Shown here: positions 16,340 through 24,692 of the stretch, piece by piece
Layout: every line of letters begins with the position of its first letter
How positions within the stretch are numbered: the stretch's first letter is position 1
From: Treponema sp.
GTDB lineage: Bacteria > Spirochaetota > Spirochaetia > Treponematales > Breznakiellaceae
Reading direction: 5' to 3'
Assembly: GCA_031258305.1 (NCBI GenBank)
Contig: JAIRNA010000105.1
Coordinates: 1 to 38,723 of the forward strand
Length of the DNA: 38,723 nt
Made by a program: the position numbers and the translations under genes
Notes under the pieces: generated by a model
What the model was told of the DNA's origin: nothing
The model's input: the letters and a program-made list of their open reading frames with translations, nothing else
The model's database searches: none

Positions 16340-16909
16340 ATGAAACAAGCCAATGCGGAGACCGATGGGGAAAAAATAGACGAGCGCTTGCTCGTCTCAG
16401 AAATTATCGGCGGCAATAAAGAGCTGTTCCGCGTCTTGGTCCAGAGGTACGAGAAAAAGGTGTTCGCTTTGGGTATAAGTTTTTTCCACAATACCGATGA
16501 CGCATTGGACTTTACCCAGGATGTCTTCGTAAAGACGTTCCGTAGCCTGAAGAGTTTTGAGGGGCGCTCCCGGTTTTCTACATGGCTTTTCAAAATAGCT
16601 TACAATACCGCGGTAAATGTCGTCAATCGGAGTAAAGAATACCGAAGCCTCGCCTGCGAAGACGCGATTGACAACCAGGGAGCAGAGCAAAGCGTCATGC
16701 ATAAGCTTGCTCAAAACGCGGTTCGGTCAGCGGTGGAAAATCTCCCCGGAAAATACCGCGTGTGCGTGGACCTCTTCTTCTTTTATGGGCGTTCCTACAA
16801 AGAGATTGAGGCTATCACCGGATTTCCAGTAAATACCATCAAGTCCCACGTTTTCCGTGCAAAGAAGATATTGAGAAAGAAACTTGCGGATTTTCAAGGA
16901 GAGATTTAA
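16340..16909 (+). CDS. ECF-type RNA polymerase sigma factor
   Basis: This 189-aa protein has the two-domain layout of sigma-70 family group 4. Region 2 is about residues 30-100, with DDALDFTQDVFVKTF for core binding and -10 recognition and FSTWLFKIAYN after it. Region 4 is about 130-185, with LPGKYRVCVDLFFFYG and the helix-turn-helix around SYKEIEAITGFPVNTIKSH. The ATG at 16340 has AGAGGAA just upstream. It lies between a membrane protein and a zinc-finger anti-sigma factor, as expected of a membrane-stress or redox-responsive regulon. Target promoters are unknown. Confidence 0.93.
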   Translation: MKQANAETDGEKIDERLLVSEIIGGNKELFRVLVQRYEKKVFALGISFFHNTDDALDFTQDVFVKTFRSLKSFEGRSRFSTWLFKIAYNTAVNVVNRSKEYRSLACEDAIDNQGAEQSVMHKLAQNAVRSAVENLPGKYRVCVDLFFFYGRSYKEIEAITGFPVNTIKSHVFRAKKILRKKLADFQGEI

Positions 16910-16963
16910 GAGGAGTGAGTTGGAAGAGGGGTTTGCACCCCGCTCTCCAGTCAAGGAGGTACT

Positions 16964-17434
16964 ATGAAGCACGTCATCGACAAAATTTACGATACAATGG
17001 GGGAAGAAGGAAAAGGTTTCTTCTTTCAATCCTTAGAGAAAATTACGATTTTCACGCACCTACTTTTTTGCTCTTCCTGTGCAAATGAAGCAAAAAAACT
17101 AGACCTTGCAGAAAAAGCGATGAGAACCCAATTTTTCCCGATTTCCCCGTCTTTTGAAGACGCGGTTATGCGGCAAATAGAGGAGATGGATGAAGAAACC
17201 GAAGCCGTTGATGACGAATCTTCGTTTCGCGGCTGGGTCGTTACCGGTGTCATCGTGCTTTTTTCCTTGTCAAGTGTGTTCTTCGGGGTGAATTTCAAAC
17301 AGATCGCCGTTAGTCAAGGTCTATCCTTCATCATCCCCATGGGCATCACCATAGGAGTCGTGCTTACCTCCTACGGCGCCTTCTTCATCGGGAGCCATCT
17401 CAAGGAGCTTTCGGAACATTTCGGACTACGGTAA
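16964..17434 (+). CDS. Zinc-finger (ZAS-type) anti-sigma factor, membrane-bound
   Basis: The N-terminal part of this 156-aa protein holds the ZAS motif H-x3-C-x2-C (His32, Cys36, Cys39 in HLLFCSSC), which binds zinc and clamps the sigma factor. Two membrane segments follow at about 88-107 and 117-140. AAGGAGG lies just upstream of the ATG. The 54-nt gap after the sigma gene holds a small GGGGT/ACCCC hairpin, which may lower expression relative to sigma. The protein is expected to hold the ECF sigma factor at the membrane until a signal arrives. The pairing rests on the motif and the operon position. Confidence 0.8.
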   Translation: MKHVIDKIYDTMGEEGKGFFFQSLEKITIFTHLLFCSSCANEAKKLDLAEKAMRTQFFPISPSFEDAVMRQIEEMDEETEAVDDESSFRGWVVTGVIVLFSLSSVFFGVNFKQIAVSQGLSFIIPMGITIGVVLTSYGAFFIGSHLKELSEHFGLR

Positions 17435-17470
17435 CGCTCCCATAAGGCGTTTCGAATAGTTTGAAATTCC

Positions 17471-18739
17471 CTATTTCCTCACATGTCCATCTCCAGTAAT
17501 TCTATATTTTATTGTCGTCAACGCATCGAGTCCCATGGGACCGCGCACATGGAACTTCTGCGTACTAATGCCAAGTTCAGCGCCGAATCCAAACTCACCG
17601 CCGTCTGTAAACCGCGTGGATGCATTGGTATACACACATGCCGCATCGACTTCTTCAAAAAATGCCGTAACATTTCCAAGGTCCTTGGTGAGTATAGCCT
17701 CCGAATGGCGAGTGCCGTAGCGATTGATATGGGTTACCGCCTCGTCCAGACTGGAGACTGTCTTGATTGCGAGAATGTTATCCAAAAATTCAGTTTCCCA
17801 ATCGGATTCGTCAGCTTCTTTGACGACAAGCCCTGGAGGAATCCCGTCGTGCGCGGTCTGCGCGATGGTTTCGCGCGCAAAATCATCGCATCGGAATTCG
17901 CACCGACCCGCGAGTCGTTCCGCAAGCCGGGGCAGGATTTTTGGGGCTGTATCCCTGTGGATAAGTAAGGTTTCTACGGCGTTACAAGCTCCGGGTTTCT
18001 GCATTTTGGCGTTTTCTACGATGGCAACGGCTTTTTCTATGTCCGCGGACGCATCGACAAAAATGTGGCAGTTGCCCTCGCCAGTTTCAATAACAGGAAT
18101 ACGAGCGTTGCGGACAACCCGCTGAATCAGTTCTCGCCCCCCGCGGGGGAGAACCACATCGATAAACCCCCGCGCTCCGAGTATTTCATCAACCTCGTCG
18201 CGGCTACCGGAGTCCGCTAACTCAACTGCGGAAGCTATGCCGCCGCCGGCCTCAAGCCCTTCTCTTATCGCCGATATAAGCGCCCGATTCGATTCAAGCG
18301 CGGCCGATGACCCCCGCAACAGTGCGGCACACCCGGCTTTATACGCCAAAGCAAAGGCATCCACCGTAACGTTGGGACGAGACTCGTAGATGATTGCGAC
18401 AACGCCGATCGGCGCGGTTATCCGCTCGATGAACAACCCGTTGGGCGTGCGCCAGCCGGCGGTCGTCTTACCGATGGGGTCGTCGAGATCTATGATAGCC
18501 TCTACGTCCCAAATAATATCGTCAATGCGGGCCGCGTTCAGAGAAAGCCTGTCAATGAGACTTTCTTTCATACCATCAGTCCGCGCCCTTTTCACATCTC
18601 GTGCATTTGCCGTCAGCACGGAAACCCGCTGTCTTTCGATTGCACCGCAAACAGCTTTGAGCGCCGCATCCTTCTGTTCCCTCGTCCGCCCCGCGAGACG
18701 CTTTTGCGCAGTTTTGAGTGAAATAAAATTTATCATCAT
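17471..18739 (-). CDS. proA: Gamma-glutamyl phosphate reductase
   Basis: The length of 422 aa fits ProA, the NADPH-dependent second enzyme of proline synthesis, which reduces gamma-glutamyl phosphate to the semialdehyde. It is an aldehyde-dehydrogenase-fold protein. IYESRPNVTVDAFALA and IETGEGNCHIFVD are signature segments, and the catalytic Cys is in KPGACNAVETLL. Two adjacent ATGs serve as start, with AAGGAAGG upstream. The partner proB is not in the window. It lies 54 nt after pyk on the same strand, so read-through from pyk is possible, though the functions are unrelated. Confidence 0.97.
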   Translation of the reverse strand: MMINFISLKTAQKRLAGRTREQKDAALKAVCGAIERQRVSVLTANARDVKRARTDGMKESLIDRLSLNAARIDDIIWDVEAIIDLDDPIGKTTAGWRTPNGLFIERITAPIGVVAIIYESRPNVTVDAFALAYKAGCAALLRGSSAALESNRALISAIREGLEAGGGIASAVELADSGSRDEVDEILGARGFIDVVLPRGGRELIQRVVRNARIPVIETGEGNCHIFVDASADIEKAVAIVENAKMQKPGACNAVETLLIHRDTAPKILPRLAERLAGRCEFRCDDFARETIAQTAHDGIPPGLVVKEADESDWETEFLDNILAIKTVSSLDEAVTHINRYGTRHSEAILTKDLGNVTAFFEEVDAACVYTNASTRFTDGGEFGFGAELGISTQKFHVRGPMGLDALTTIKYRITGDGHVRK

Positions 18740-18793
18740 GCCTTCCTTTTTCTTTCTTTAGTTTATGTTACGCTGTTTGGGAAGCTTTGTTTC

Positions 18794-20596
18794 CTATAGA
18801 CTCCCTTCATAAATGATACGCTCATTTCCGTCAATCGTTACGATGATGTTGTCTTCAAAGAGCTTCATACCATCCGACACCTGTCCGACAAAGGTAATTC
18901 TTGGGTTGACGTTGCGGAGGGTTTCGCGGGACAGCTCTGAAGCGCCTTCCAGTATGAGTGCATCCACAAGGCGCAGGATAGGGATGAAGGATTCATCCAA
19001 GGTATGCGTGAGAAGGATTTCCTTTTCACGCGGCCTTTTCTGGAGGAGCGCCGCGGCGCCTTCGACTGAATCAGCCTTGAGGATACGTCCTGTAACCCGC
19101 GGACCAAAGCCGCGGGAACCGTGTCCCAGGATAGTGCCTATGGCGTGGATACGGATGCTGTTCGCGGCTATCGGCGAATTCACCGGCAGGCCGGCGACAA
19201 CCACAACTTTGTCAGCGTTTTCGGCGAATCCCCCCTTTATGGCGGCGGCGATAACGCCTTGTATCATGGCTTCAGAGTCGTCTTCCCTCCGTACCGCAAC
19301 CGGCGCAACGCCCCAGTAGAGGAGAAGCCGTCTCCTCACTTTTTCACTACTTGAAGCCGCTACGATGGGGTGGCGCGGGCGGCATTTACTCACTAATTGA
19401 GCGGTGTGTCCGCTCATTGTCGGCGTGATGATGCATGCCGCGCCTATGTTGTTCGCAGTCAGTACCGCGGATTCGGCTATCACGTGTCCGATTTCAGACT
19501 CCGGGGGACTATGCTGTCTACGATGGTAAAGGGTCGCTTCATAGTCCTCGGAAGCTTCCACGGTGCGGGCTATTCTATCCATCATCTCAACGGCAAGTTC
19601 CGGATACGCGCCGTTCGCTGTTTCGCCGGAGAGCATCACACAATCGGCGCCGTCCAGTATGGCGTTTGCCACATCGCCGGCTTCAGCGCGCGTGGGACGG
19701 GGGTTGCGTATCATGGAATCGAGCATCTGGGTCGCGGTAATGACGGGCTTACCTTCAAGATTACACAGGCTGATGATGCGCTTTTGCGCCAGCGGCACCT
19801 GCTCTGGCGGTATCTGTACACCCAAGTCTCCACGCGCCACCATGATTCCGGCCGATACGCGAATGATTTCCTCGATGTTGGAAAGCCCTTCATCGTCTTC
19901 AATTTTAGAAATGACCCGCATATCAGATCCTATGGACGCAAGGTATTTCTGTATGGAGATAACATCCGGAGCCTTACGTATGAACGACGCCGCAACGTAG
20001 TCCAAGCCCTGTTCATGCCCAAACTTCAGGTCTTCCTTATCATACTCGGCCATGGCGGGCAATTTGGTATGTACGCCCAGAATGTTGACGTTTTTTCGCG
20101 CGCCGAGTTCGCCGCCCGTTTCAACCGTACATTTCATCACGCGCCCCTCAATGGCGTCTACGGTGAGCGCCATCAAGCCGTCCGCAATGAGAATACGCGC
20201 CCCTCTTTTTATATCGTCAACCAGCCGGGCATAACTTATGACAATGCGCCCCTTTTGGGTAAACGCGCCGTCCGCCCCGAAGCGTTGAATCGAGTCCGCC
20301 TCGGCGAGGACGTCCACACGCTCCCCGTTTACGAGGGGGATCTCTCGGCCGTCCTTGATAAGGCCGGTCCTGATTTCCGGGCCCTTGGTATCCAAAATCA
20401 GCGCGATGGGAACGCCTTCGGCCGCGGACGCCTCTCTGACCATAGCTATACGCCCTGCGTGTTCAGCGTGACTGCCATGCGAAAAATTAAACCGCGCTAT
20501 ATTCATACCGTTCCGTATCAAGGAACGCGCGCGTTCAACCGAATCCACGGATGGTCCCATCGTACAAATAATATGGGTGTTCCGTATCTTTTTCAT
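18794..20596 (-). CDS. pyk: Pyruvate kinase with extra C-terminal PEP-utiliser-like domain
   Basis: This enzyme converts PEP and ADP to pyruvate and ATP in glycolysis. The catalytic barrel has MNIARFNFSHGSHAEH, LDTKGPEIRTG, the active-site segment VISKIEDDEGLSNIEEI and MVARGDLGVQ, followed by TATQMLDSM. At 600 aa it is about 120 residues longer than the E. coli enzyme. The extra tail (about 485-600, starting TGRILKAD and ending with DGNERIIYEG) resembles the phosphohistidine domain of PEP-utilising enzymes, as in Bacillus pyruvate kinase, but has no visible catalytic His motif. AGGGAGG lies upstream of the ATG. The plus-strand 414-codon frame over it is a shadow. Confidence 0.97.
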   Translation of the reverse strand: MKKIRNTHIICTMGPSVDSVERARSLIRNGMNIARFNFSHGSHAEHAGRIAMVREASAAEGVPIALILDTKGPEIRTGLIKDGREIPLVNGERVDVLAEADSIQRFGADGAFTQKGRIVISYARLVDDIKRGARILIADGLMALTVDAIEGRVMKCTVETGGELGARKNVNILGVHTKLPAMAEYDKEDLKFGHEQGLDYVAASFIRKAPDVISIQKYLASIGSDMRVISKIEDDEGLSNIEEIIRVSAGIMVARGDLGVQIPPEQVPLAQKRIISLCNLEGKPVITATQMLDSMIRNPRPTRAEAGDVANAILDGADCVMLSGETANGAYPELAVEMMDRIARTVEASEDYEATLYHRRQHSPPESEIGHVIAESAVLTANNIGAACIITPTMSGHTAQLVSKCRPRHPIVAASSSEKVRRRLLLYWGVAPVAVRREDDSEAMIQGVIAAAIKGGFAENADKVVVVAGLPVNSPIAANSIRIHAIGTILGHGSRGFGPRVTGRILKADSVEGAAALLQKRPREKEILLTHTLDESFIPILRLVDALILEGASELSRETLRNVNPRITFVGQVSDGMKLFEDNIIVTIDGNERIIYEGSL

Positions 20597-20659
20597 AGGT
20601 ACCTCCCTTCTAATAAAAAAAACAGAAAATTTGACTGCTGACAGCTCCCTTTCATTGTT

Positions 20660-21973
20660 TCACCTGACCCGTTCTTCCTTTATTTTCTTGTTTCCTTCCC
20701 AAATAGAGCGCAACACAACCTTGCCTTCCAGATAAATCTCTTCTATTTCCTGATTTCCATTCTTTCTTATGGTACGCTCAAGCGCACCGTTATTATAATT
20801 TTTCTCCAAGACGCGATCACCGGCAGAATCGTACTCGTATTCGACTCGTTTTTCCCCTATGACTTCCCCGCGCTTTTCTGGTTTGTCTTCACCGTTTTCG
20901 GCAGATTCTTCCAGGTCCACGTCCTGGAGATTCTCAAAGAACTGCTGTTCGATTACGGAAATCCCGCCGCCCCCCCATGTGTTTTTCATTTCAACAAGCA
21001 CACTTCCATTTTCGTCATGGTGGGTTTCCGTCAATACGCGGCCTCTCCCGTCAATGGTGTAGCGCACATTGGAAACGGGTTTATCGCCCGCGAGAAAGTC
21101 CGAATGGTTTGTAGACGCGGGCTGAACGAAGTTGTGGTCTATCTCCTGCCGCAATGTAAGCGGTGGAAACGCAATGAGGAACTGGCCCGATTCAGGCTTG
21201 CCTTTCTGAAAAACCCGCTCTACGGCGCGGAGCGAGTTGGACGCCGAATATCTGTAATAATCCGTGTAGACCGTTGTTTCCACTGTTTCAAATTCTGGAG
21301 GCGGCGCTTCCGCCTGTATTTCCTCTGGCTGAGACTCCGCTATGACCGGCGGCTTTTCTTTTTCTCTTTTTTCCCATATCCGCGTCTCGGTCCGCACGAG
21401 AATCTGTCCTTTGTACGAATATTTGATATGGGTTTCCTTCTGGTCGAAGAGGCGTTCTTCTTCGATGGAGCCGTTTTCGCTGTAGCGCTCGATAAAAACG
21501 ATGGTCGGGTCCGCGTCTTGCCCGATGACCGCAGCCGCAATGACAAGCCCCCTCCCCTTCTCATCGCGGAAAACCCATTGCTCCCTGATGGGCTTTCCAT
21601 TCTCAAAAAGCATACGGAAATCTATCGTAAGCGAGGAGCGGTAATACGGAACAAGAGTCGGAGGAAGGCTGTCCGCGCCGACAATGGCAAGGGCAAGGCA
21701 GTTTTTGTTCCGTAACGCGGCGAGACGGGAAGGCGCGGGAGAAACCGCCATGCCTGCGGAATTGGAAAGGTACCACACGGCCCAGGACGGCGGGAGGGGA
21801 CGCGCTTTTGGATGGGGTTCCTCGGCCGGAACAGAAGGAAGAGAGCAGAGGGAAGAGAGCAGAATAGACAGGAAGATCAGAAAACGTTGGAACAGGCTTT
21901 CAGGCTGAAGCCGTATCCCCTGTTCTCTGTCCTTCGTTCCTTTTTCTTCAAAGACCGACAAAGGTTCTCGCAT
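20660..21973 (-). CDS. Exported protein of unknown function with YD/MORN-variant-like repeats
   Basis: I do not recognise a named protein. A hydrophobic segment FLIFLSILLSSLCSL followed by SVPAEE is a likely signal peptide. The body has several imperfect repeats built like 'Y-x-DGxGRVLxExxxDENGS' (around VRYTIDGRGRVLTETHHDEN, then YEYDSAGDRVLEKNYNNGAL), similar to the short strand repeats of MORN-variant or YD proteins. The middle is acidic and Pro/Glu-rich. The start is uncertain. The ATG at 21973 (437 aa) overlaps the ftsY end by 26 nt and a TTG at 21961 also fits; neither has a good ribosome binding site, so translation is probably coupled to ftsY. The longer frame up to 22180 lies inside ftsY and is unlikely. 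Confidence 0.6.
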   Translation of the reverse strand: MREPLSVFEEKGTKDREQGIRLQPESLFQRFLIFLSILLSSLCSLPSVPAEEPHPKARPLPPSWAVWYLSNSAGMAVSPAPSRLAALRNKNCLALAIVGADSLPPTLVPYYRSSLTIDFRMLFENGKPIREQWVFRDEKGRGLVIAAAVIGQDADPTIVFIERYSENGSIEEERLFDQKETHIKYSYKGQILVRTETRIWEKREKEKPPVIAESQPEEIQAEAPPPEFETVETTVYTDYYRYSASNSLRAVERVFQKGKPESGQFLIAFPPLTLRQEIDHNFVQPASTNHSDFLAGDKPVSNVRYTIDGRGRVLTETHHDENGSVLVEMKNTWGGGGISVIEQQFFENLQDVDLEESAENGEDKPEKRGEVIGEKRVEYEYDSAGDRVLEKNYNNGALERTIRKNGNQEIEEIYLEGKVVLRSIWEGNKKIKEERVR

Positions 21974-22805
21974 AGGCTTTTGGGTTAAAAGGCGCAATGT
22001 CGCCGTACTTTTCGCCGTTGCACACAAAGACAATCGGCAGTTTGAGGGAAGCGGCGAGGGAGAAGACCGCGCCGCCCTTGGCGCTCGAATCGGCTTTGGT
22101 GAGAATCGCGCCGTTGACCGCGACCGCCGCTTTGAAGACCTCGGCTTGGGACACGGCGTTTCTGCCTGTGGTTGCGTCAAGCACGAGCCATTTCAGATAT
22201 TGGGCGTCAGGCGCTTTTGATTCCACGACTCGGTCTATTTTTTTAAGCTCTTCGACCAAGGCGGACTTCGTGTGCATACGTCCTGCCGTGTCTGCGATGA
22301 TGATTCGCTCTATTCCGCGCGCGGCTTCAATCGCGTCGTAGATAACCGCGGCCGGATTGCCGCCGTGCTGGTGTGCGACGACTCGTGCGCCCAGCCGTTC
22401 CCCATGTATCTTGAGTTGGTCGATTGCCGCGGCGCGGAACGTGTCGGCCGCCGCAAGCACAGGCGTCATTCCTTTGTCAAGGCATACGCGGGCGAGTTTG
22501 GCCGCGGTTGTGGTTTTACCCACGCCGTTTATGCCGAGCAGAAGGATGATGGTACCTGCGCGGAAATTCGGCGCCGCCTGCGCGATGAGTATGTTTTCAA
22601 GCATATCCGCTAGTTTTTGCCTCACCGCCTCGGCGTTGACTATCTTTTCTTTTTTGCACGCTGTTTCTAATTCTTCGGTGATTTTAAAGGCTTCGGCGGG
22701 CCCAAAGTCGCCTTCTACCAGCAGGTCTGCAAGCTCTTCAAACAGGTCTGCGGAAACCGTTTTTTTGATACCAAAGAAATTCTTTAATTTTTCAGTAAAT
22801 GTCAT
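21948..22805 (-). CDS. ftsY: Signal recognition particle receptor FtsY
   Basis: This SRP GTPase of about 285 aa docks ribosome-SRP complexes at the membrane. The N domain (about 1-80) starts TFTEKLKNFFG. The G domain has GINGVGKTTT, DTFRAAAIDQL, the DTAGR switch and TKAD. It lacks the long acidic A domain of E. coli FtsY, as in many spirochaetes and other bacteria. I prefer the ATG at 22805 with AGAGA 3 nt upstream; a TTG at 22841 would add 12 residues but has no binding site. The RHH gene ends 42 nt upstream, and the exported repeat protein overlaps its end. Confidence 0.94.
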   Translation of the reverse strand: MTFTEKLKNFFGIKKTVSADLFEELADLLVEGDFGPAEAFKITEELETACKKEKIVNAEAVRQKLADMLENILIAQAAPNFRAGTIILLLGINGVGKTTTAAKLARVCLDKGMTPVLAAADTFRAAAIDQLKIHGERLGARVVAHQHGGNPAAVIYDAIEAARGIERIIIADTAGRMHTKSALVEELKKIDRVVESKAPDAQYLKWLVLDATTGRNAVSQAEVFKAAVAVNGAILTKADSSAKGGAVFSLAASLKLPIVFVCNGEKYGDIAPFNPKAYARTFVGL

Positions 22806-22847
22806 TGTCTCTATGATATGATAGATTTCAGTTTTATTCAAGGGAAT

Positions 22848-23027
22848 TCAGAGCGTCATCGAATCATCTTTTACCGCTCTTTTTTTCCTGTTCCGTACAC
22901 ATTCGGTTAAGAGAAACTCAATCTGTCCATTTATGGAGCGGAAGTCGTCTTCCGCCCATGCTGCGATTTCCTTCCAGAGAGAATCCGACAGCCGTAACAG
23001 CGCCTGTTTTTTCTTTTCTTCAGCCAC
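22848..23027 (-). CDS. Small ribbon-helix-helix (Arc-like) DNA-binding protein
   Basis: This 59-aa gene starts at a GTG. The in-frame stop 9 nt further upstream excludes a longer form, and GAGAG lies 6 nt before the GTG. The sequence [20 protein letters not shown] followed by [11 protein letters not shown] has the strand-helix-helix pattern of Arc/MetJ proteins, with LLRLS as the DNA-contacting strand. It begins 9 nt after the SPFH stop, and its binding site overlaps that stop, so the two are an operon. Small Arc-like genes next to SPFH genes are a recurring arrangement. It probably autoregulates the operon through the paired palindromes at 23976-24010; that is inference. Confidence 0.75.
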   Translation of the reverse strand: MAEEKKKQALLRLSDSLWKEIAAWAEDDFRSINGQIEFLLTECVRNRKKRAVKDDSMTL

Positions 23028-23036
23028 AAAACACTC

Positions 23037-23963
23037 TCAATACAGACTGCCTGAATTCACTATGGGCTGGGCGTCTTTGTTTGAGCAAAGCACCACTAAA
23101 AGATTGCTTACCATAGCGGCCTTGCGCTCCTCGTCAAGCTCGACGATGTGTTTATCGCTCAACTTGTCCAGCGCCATTTCAACCATACCAACCGCGCCGT
23201 CCACGATCATTTGGCGTGCGTCAATGATCGCCGCGGCTTGCTGGCGCTGGAGCATCGCGGCCGCGATTTCCGGCGCATAGGATAGGTGCGTGATTCGCGC
23301 CTCCTGTATATCAATACCGGCCGCGCCAACCTTCGTCTGAATCTCGGCGCGAAGTTTTTCCGCAATTTCGGAGCTGTTACCCCGGAGGGATATTTCGGCG
23401 TCCTTGTCATCGTAAGCGTACTGGCTTACCATACCCCGCAGTGCGGAATCGCACTGAATCGACAGGAATTCCGTATAATTATCAACGTCAAAAACAGCCT
23501 TTGCCGTGTCTACGACCCGCCAAATCACCACAATAGCGATGTTAATGGGATTGCCAGCCTTGTCGTTGATTTTTTGCGGGTCATTATTGAGCGTGAGCGT
23601 CTTGAGCGAGATGATCTTACCCTTCGTTCCCCGCCCGATTTTGCCGGAACTAGCGTTGAAATCAGTCGGATTCACCGAAACGGCAAAAGGATTGACAAAG
23701 AAGAAACCGGGCCCCTTGAGCGTCCCGATGTAGCTGCCGAACAAGGTGAGAACGAGCGCCTCTCGCGGTTTCAATACTTTGAGCCCCGCAAACAGCAGAG
23801 GACAGGGCAGAAACAAATAGACGATGCCCGCGGTTGTCAGCATGGTTGGCAAAGAATAGACCTGCTCGTATATACATACGGAAACCGCGGCCAGCGCCAA
23901 CAGGCAGTTAAGTACCAAAACGCCCATCCCGCTTATGGCGGGCGCTTTCTTTTCTGTGGTCAT
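23037..23963 (-). CDS. SPFH/band 7 membrane protein
   Basis: This 308-aa protein has two N-terminal membrane segments (about 12-31 and 38-60) followed by an SPFH domain (about 65-250). [30 protein letters not shown] opens the domain, and [18 protein letters not shown] and [22 protein letters not shown] are typical of stomatin/flotillin relatives, including the AAAML coiled-coil start. Such proteins form membrane rings and affect protease access and membrane order. The start is the ATG at 23963 with AAAGGAGG 5 nt upstream; the TTG/ATG six codons earlier would place that site inside the gene. It is co-transcribed with the RHH gene. Confidence 0.88.
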   Translation of the reverse strand: MTTEKKAPAISGMGVLVLNCLLALAAVSVCIYEQVYSLPTMLTTAGIVYLFLPCPLLFAGLKVLKPREALVLTLFGSYIGTLKGPGFFFVNPFAVSVNPTDFNASSGKIGRGTKGKIISLKTLTLNNDPQKINDKAGNPINIAIVVIWRVVDTAKAVFDVDNYTEFLSIQCDSALRGMVSQYAYDDKDAEISLRGNSSEIAEKLRAEIQTKVGAAGIDIQEARITHLSYAPEIAAAMLQRQQAAAIIDARQMIVDGAVGMVEMALDKLSDKHIVELDEERKAAMVSNLLVVLCSNKDAQPIVNSGSLY

Positions 23964-23975
23964 ACAGACCTCCTT

Positions 23976-24021
23976 TATCATTATGATATCATCATCATAT
24001 CACAATGATATAAAATGTCAA
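23976..24021 (-). promoter_or_regulatory. SPFH-RHH promoter with two phased palindromic operators
   Basis: On the minus strand TTGACA (24021-24016), a 16-bp spacer and TATGAT (23999-23994) predict a start near 23987. Two 13-bp palindromes, TATCATTATGATA (23976-23988) and TATCACAATGATA (23998-24010), cover the start and the spacer. Their centres are 22 bp apart, about two helical turns, as in operators bound by paired RHH dimers. A third palindrome GCATTTTT-GAG-AAAAATGC (24022-24040) abuts the -35. Confidence 0.66.
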
Positions 24022-24087
24022 GCATTTTTGAGAAAAATGCGGCAATGTTCCACAAAATCTTTTTACCATGCCAAAACGCCATAAGAC

Positions 24088-24348
24088 AATACTCCAAAGT
24101 CTTAAGACAACGACCCAAAGTCTTAAGACAACGACCCAAAGTCTTAAGACAACGACCCAAAGTCTTAAGACAACGACCCAAAGTCTTAAGACAACGACCC
24201 AATGTCTTAAGACAACGACCCAATGTCTTAAGACAACGACCCAATGTCTTAAGACAATACTCCAGTGTCTTAAGACAACGACCTAATGTCTTAAGACAAT
24301 ACTCCAGTGTCTTAAGACAACGACCCAATGTCTTAAGACAACGACCCA
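24088..24348. repeat. Tandem array of 21-bp units, each with a GTCTTAAGAC palindrome
   Basis: Twelve exact-length 21-bp units plus 9 bases of a thirteenth. The main forms are AACGACCCAAAGTCTTAAGAC and its variant AATACTCC...GTGTCTTAAGAC; the first half varies at a few positions, while GTCTTAAGAC is identical in all twelve. Sub-blocks of identical neighbours (four copies, then three) show recent duplication. Every frame stays open because 21 is a multiple of three, so the long frames across it carry no coding information. The array lies between the SPFH promoter and the BrnA-like gene. Confidence 0.93.
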
Positions 24349-24356
24349 TTCAAAGC

Positions 24357-24387
24357 GCCCGACACGGATGGCGGGCGGGCTCTTTTT
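24357..24387 (+). terminator. Possible plus-strand terminator after the 21-bp array
   Basis: GCCCG (24357-24361) can pair with CGGGC at 24376-24380 or at 24372-24376, followed by TCTTTTTATT. The orientation fits transcription across the array on the plus strand, where no protein gene is credible. The T-run also overlaps the stop of the minus-strand antitoxin gene. Confidence 0.4.
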
Positions 24388-24595
24388 ATTTCCATGCTAT
24401 ATTTATCTTCTTTGAATGTATAGCGCAATCTGATAAATACAAATTTATTAAATTCTGATAGGTTATTCCTGTTTCTTCCGCTTGTCTTTTGAAAAAATTT
24501 ATTGTATCCACATCGATTCGTATTGAAATCTGTTTCCGTAATTTTTTTATATACGGATTCAATTGCGCATTGGTAAAATCATATTCTTTCCTCAT
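24386..24595 (-). CDS. BrnA/CopG-like antitoxin, orphan
   Basis: This 69-aa protein has the ribbon-helix-helix pattern: KQISIRIDVDTINFFKRQAE followed by ITYQNLINLYLSDC, typical of BrnA-type antitoxins, which bind DNA as dimers and neutralise BrnT RNases. The ATG at 24595 is favoured because GGAGG lies 8 nt upstream; earlier ATGs at 24610 and 24625 are less well placed. BrnT would normally be encoded directly upstream, but only about 100 bp separate this start from the glycosylase gene and no toxin is present. It is therefore a solitary antitoxin or a regulator. The adjacent 21-bp palindromic array is a possible target. Confidence 0.78.
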   Translation of the reverse strand: MRKEYDFTNAQLNPYIKKLRKQISIRIDVDTINFFKRQAEETGITYQNLINLYLSDCAIHSKKINIAWK

Positions 24596-24692
24596 TCTAT
24601 CTTCCTCCATATCCTTTCGTTTCATTTTTTGCCGCCTTCCTTGCCGTTACTTTAAAACAGCCGTGGTTTAAAGCTCTTAACCAGCATTTTTA

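Noticed and set aside
19397-20641. 414-codon plus-strand frame
   Set aside because: It is antisense to pyk, which has full family motifs. The product lacks any recognisable domain and has shadow-like composition.
21974-22180. N-terminal extension of the exported repeat protein
   Set aside because: The extra 69 residues lie wholly inside ftsY in another frame, are Arg/Ser/Pro-rich shadow sequence, and precede the signal peptide.
24088-24348. CRISPR array
   Set aside because: There are no unique spacers: the 21-bp units abut each other, and no cas gene is present. The same holds for 37802-38028.
24015-24458. Long open frames across the 21-bp array (up to 147 codons, both strands)
   Set aside because: The unit length is a multiple of three, so any frame without a stop in one unit stays open. 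The products are simple heptad repeats without a ribosome binding site, and the plus-strand frame runs through the hairpin and T-run.
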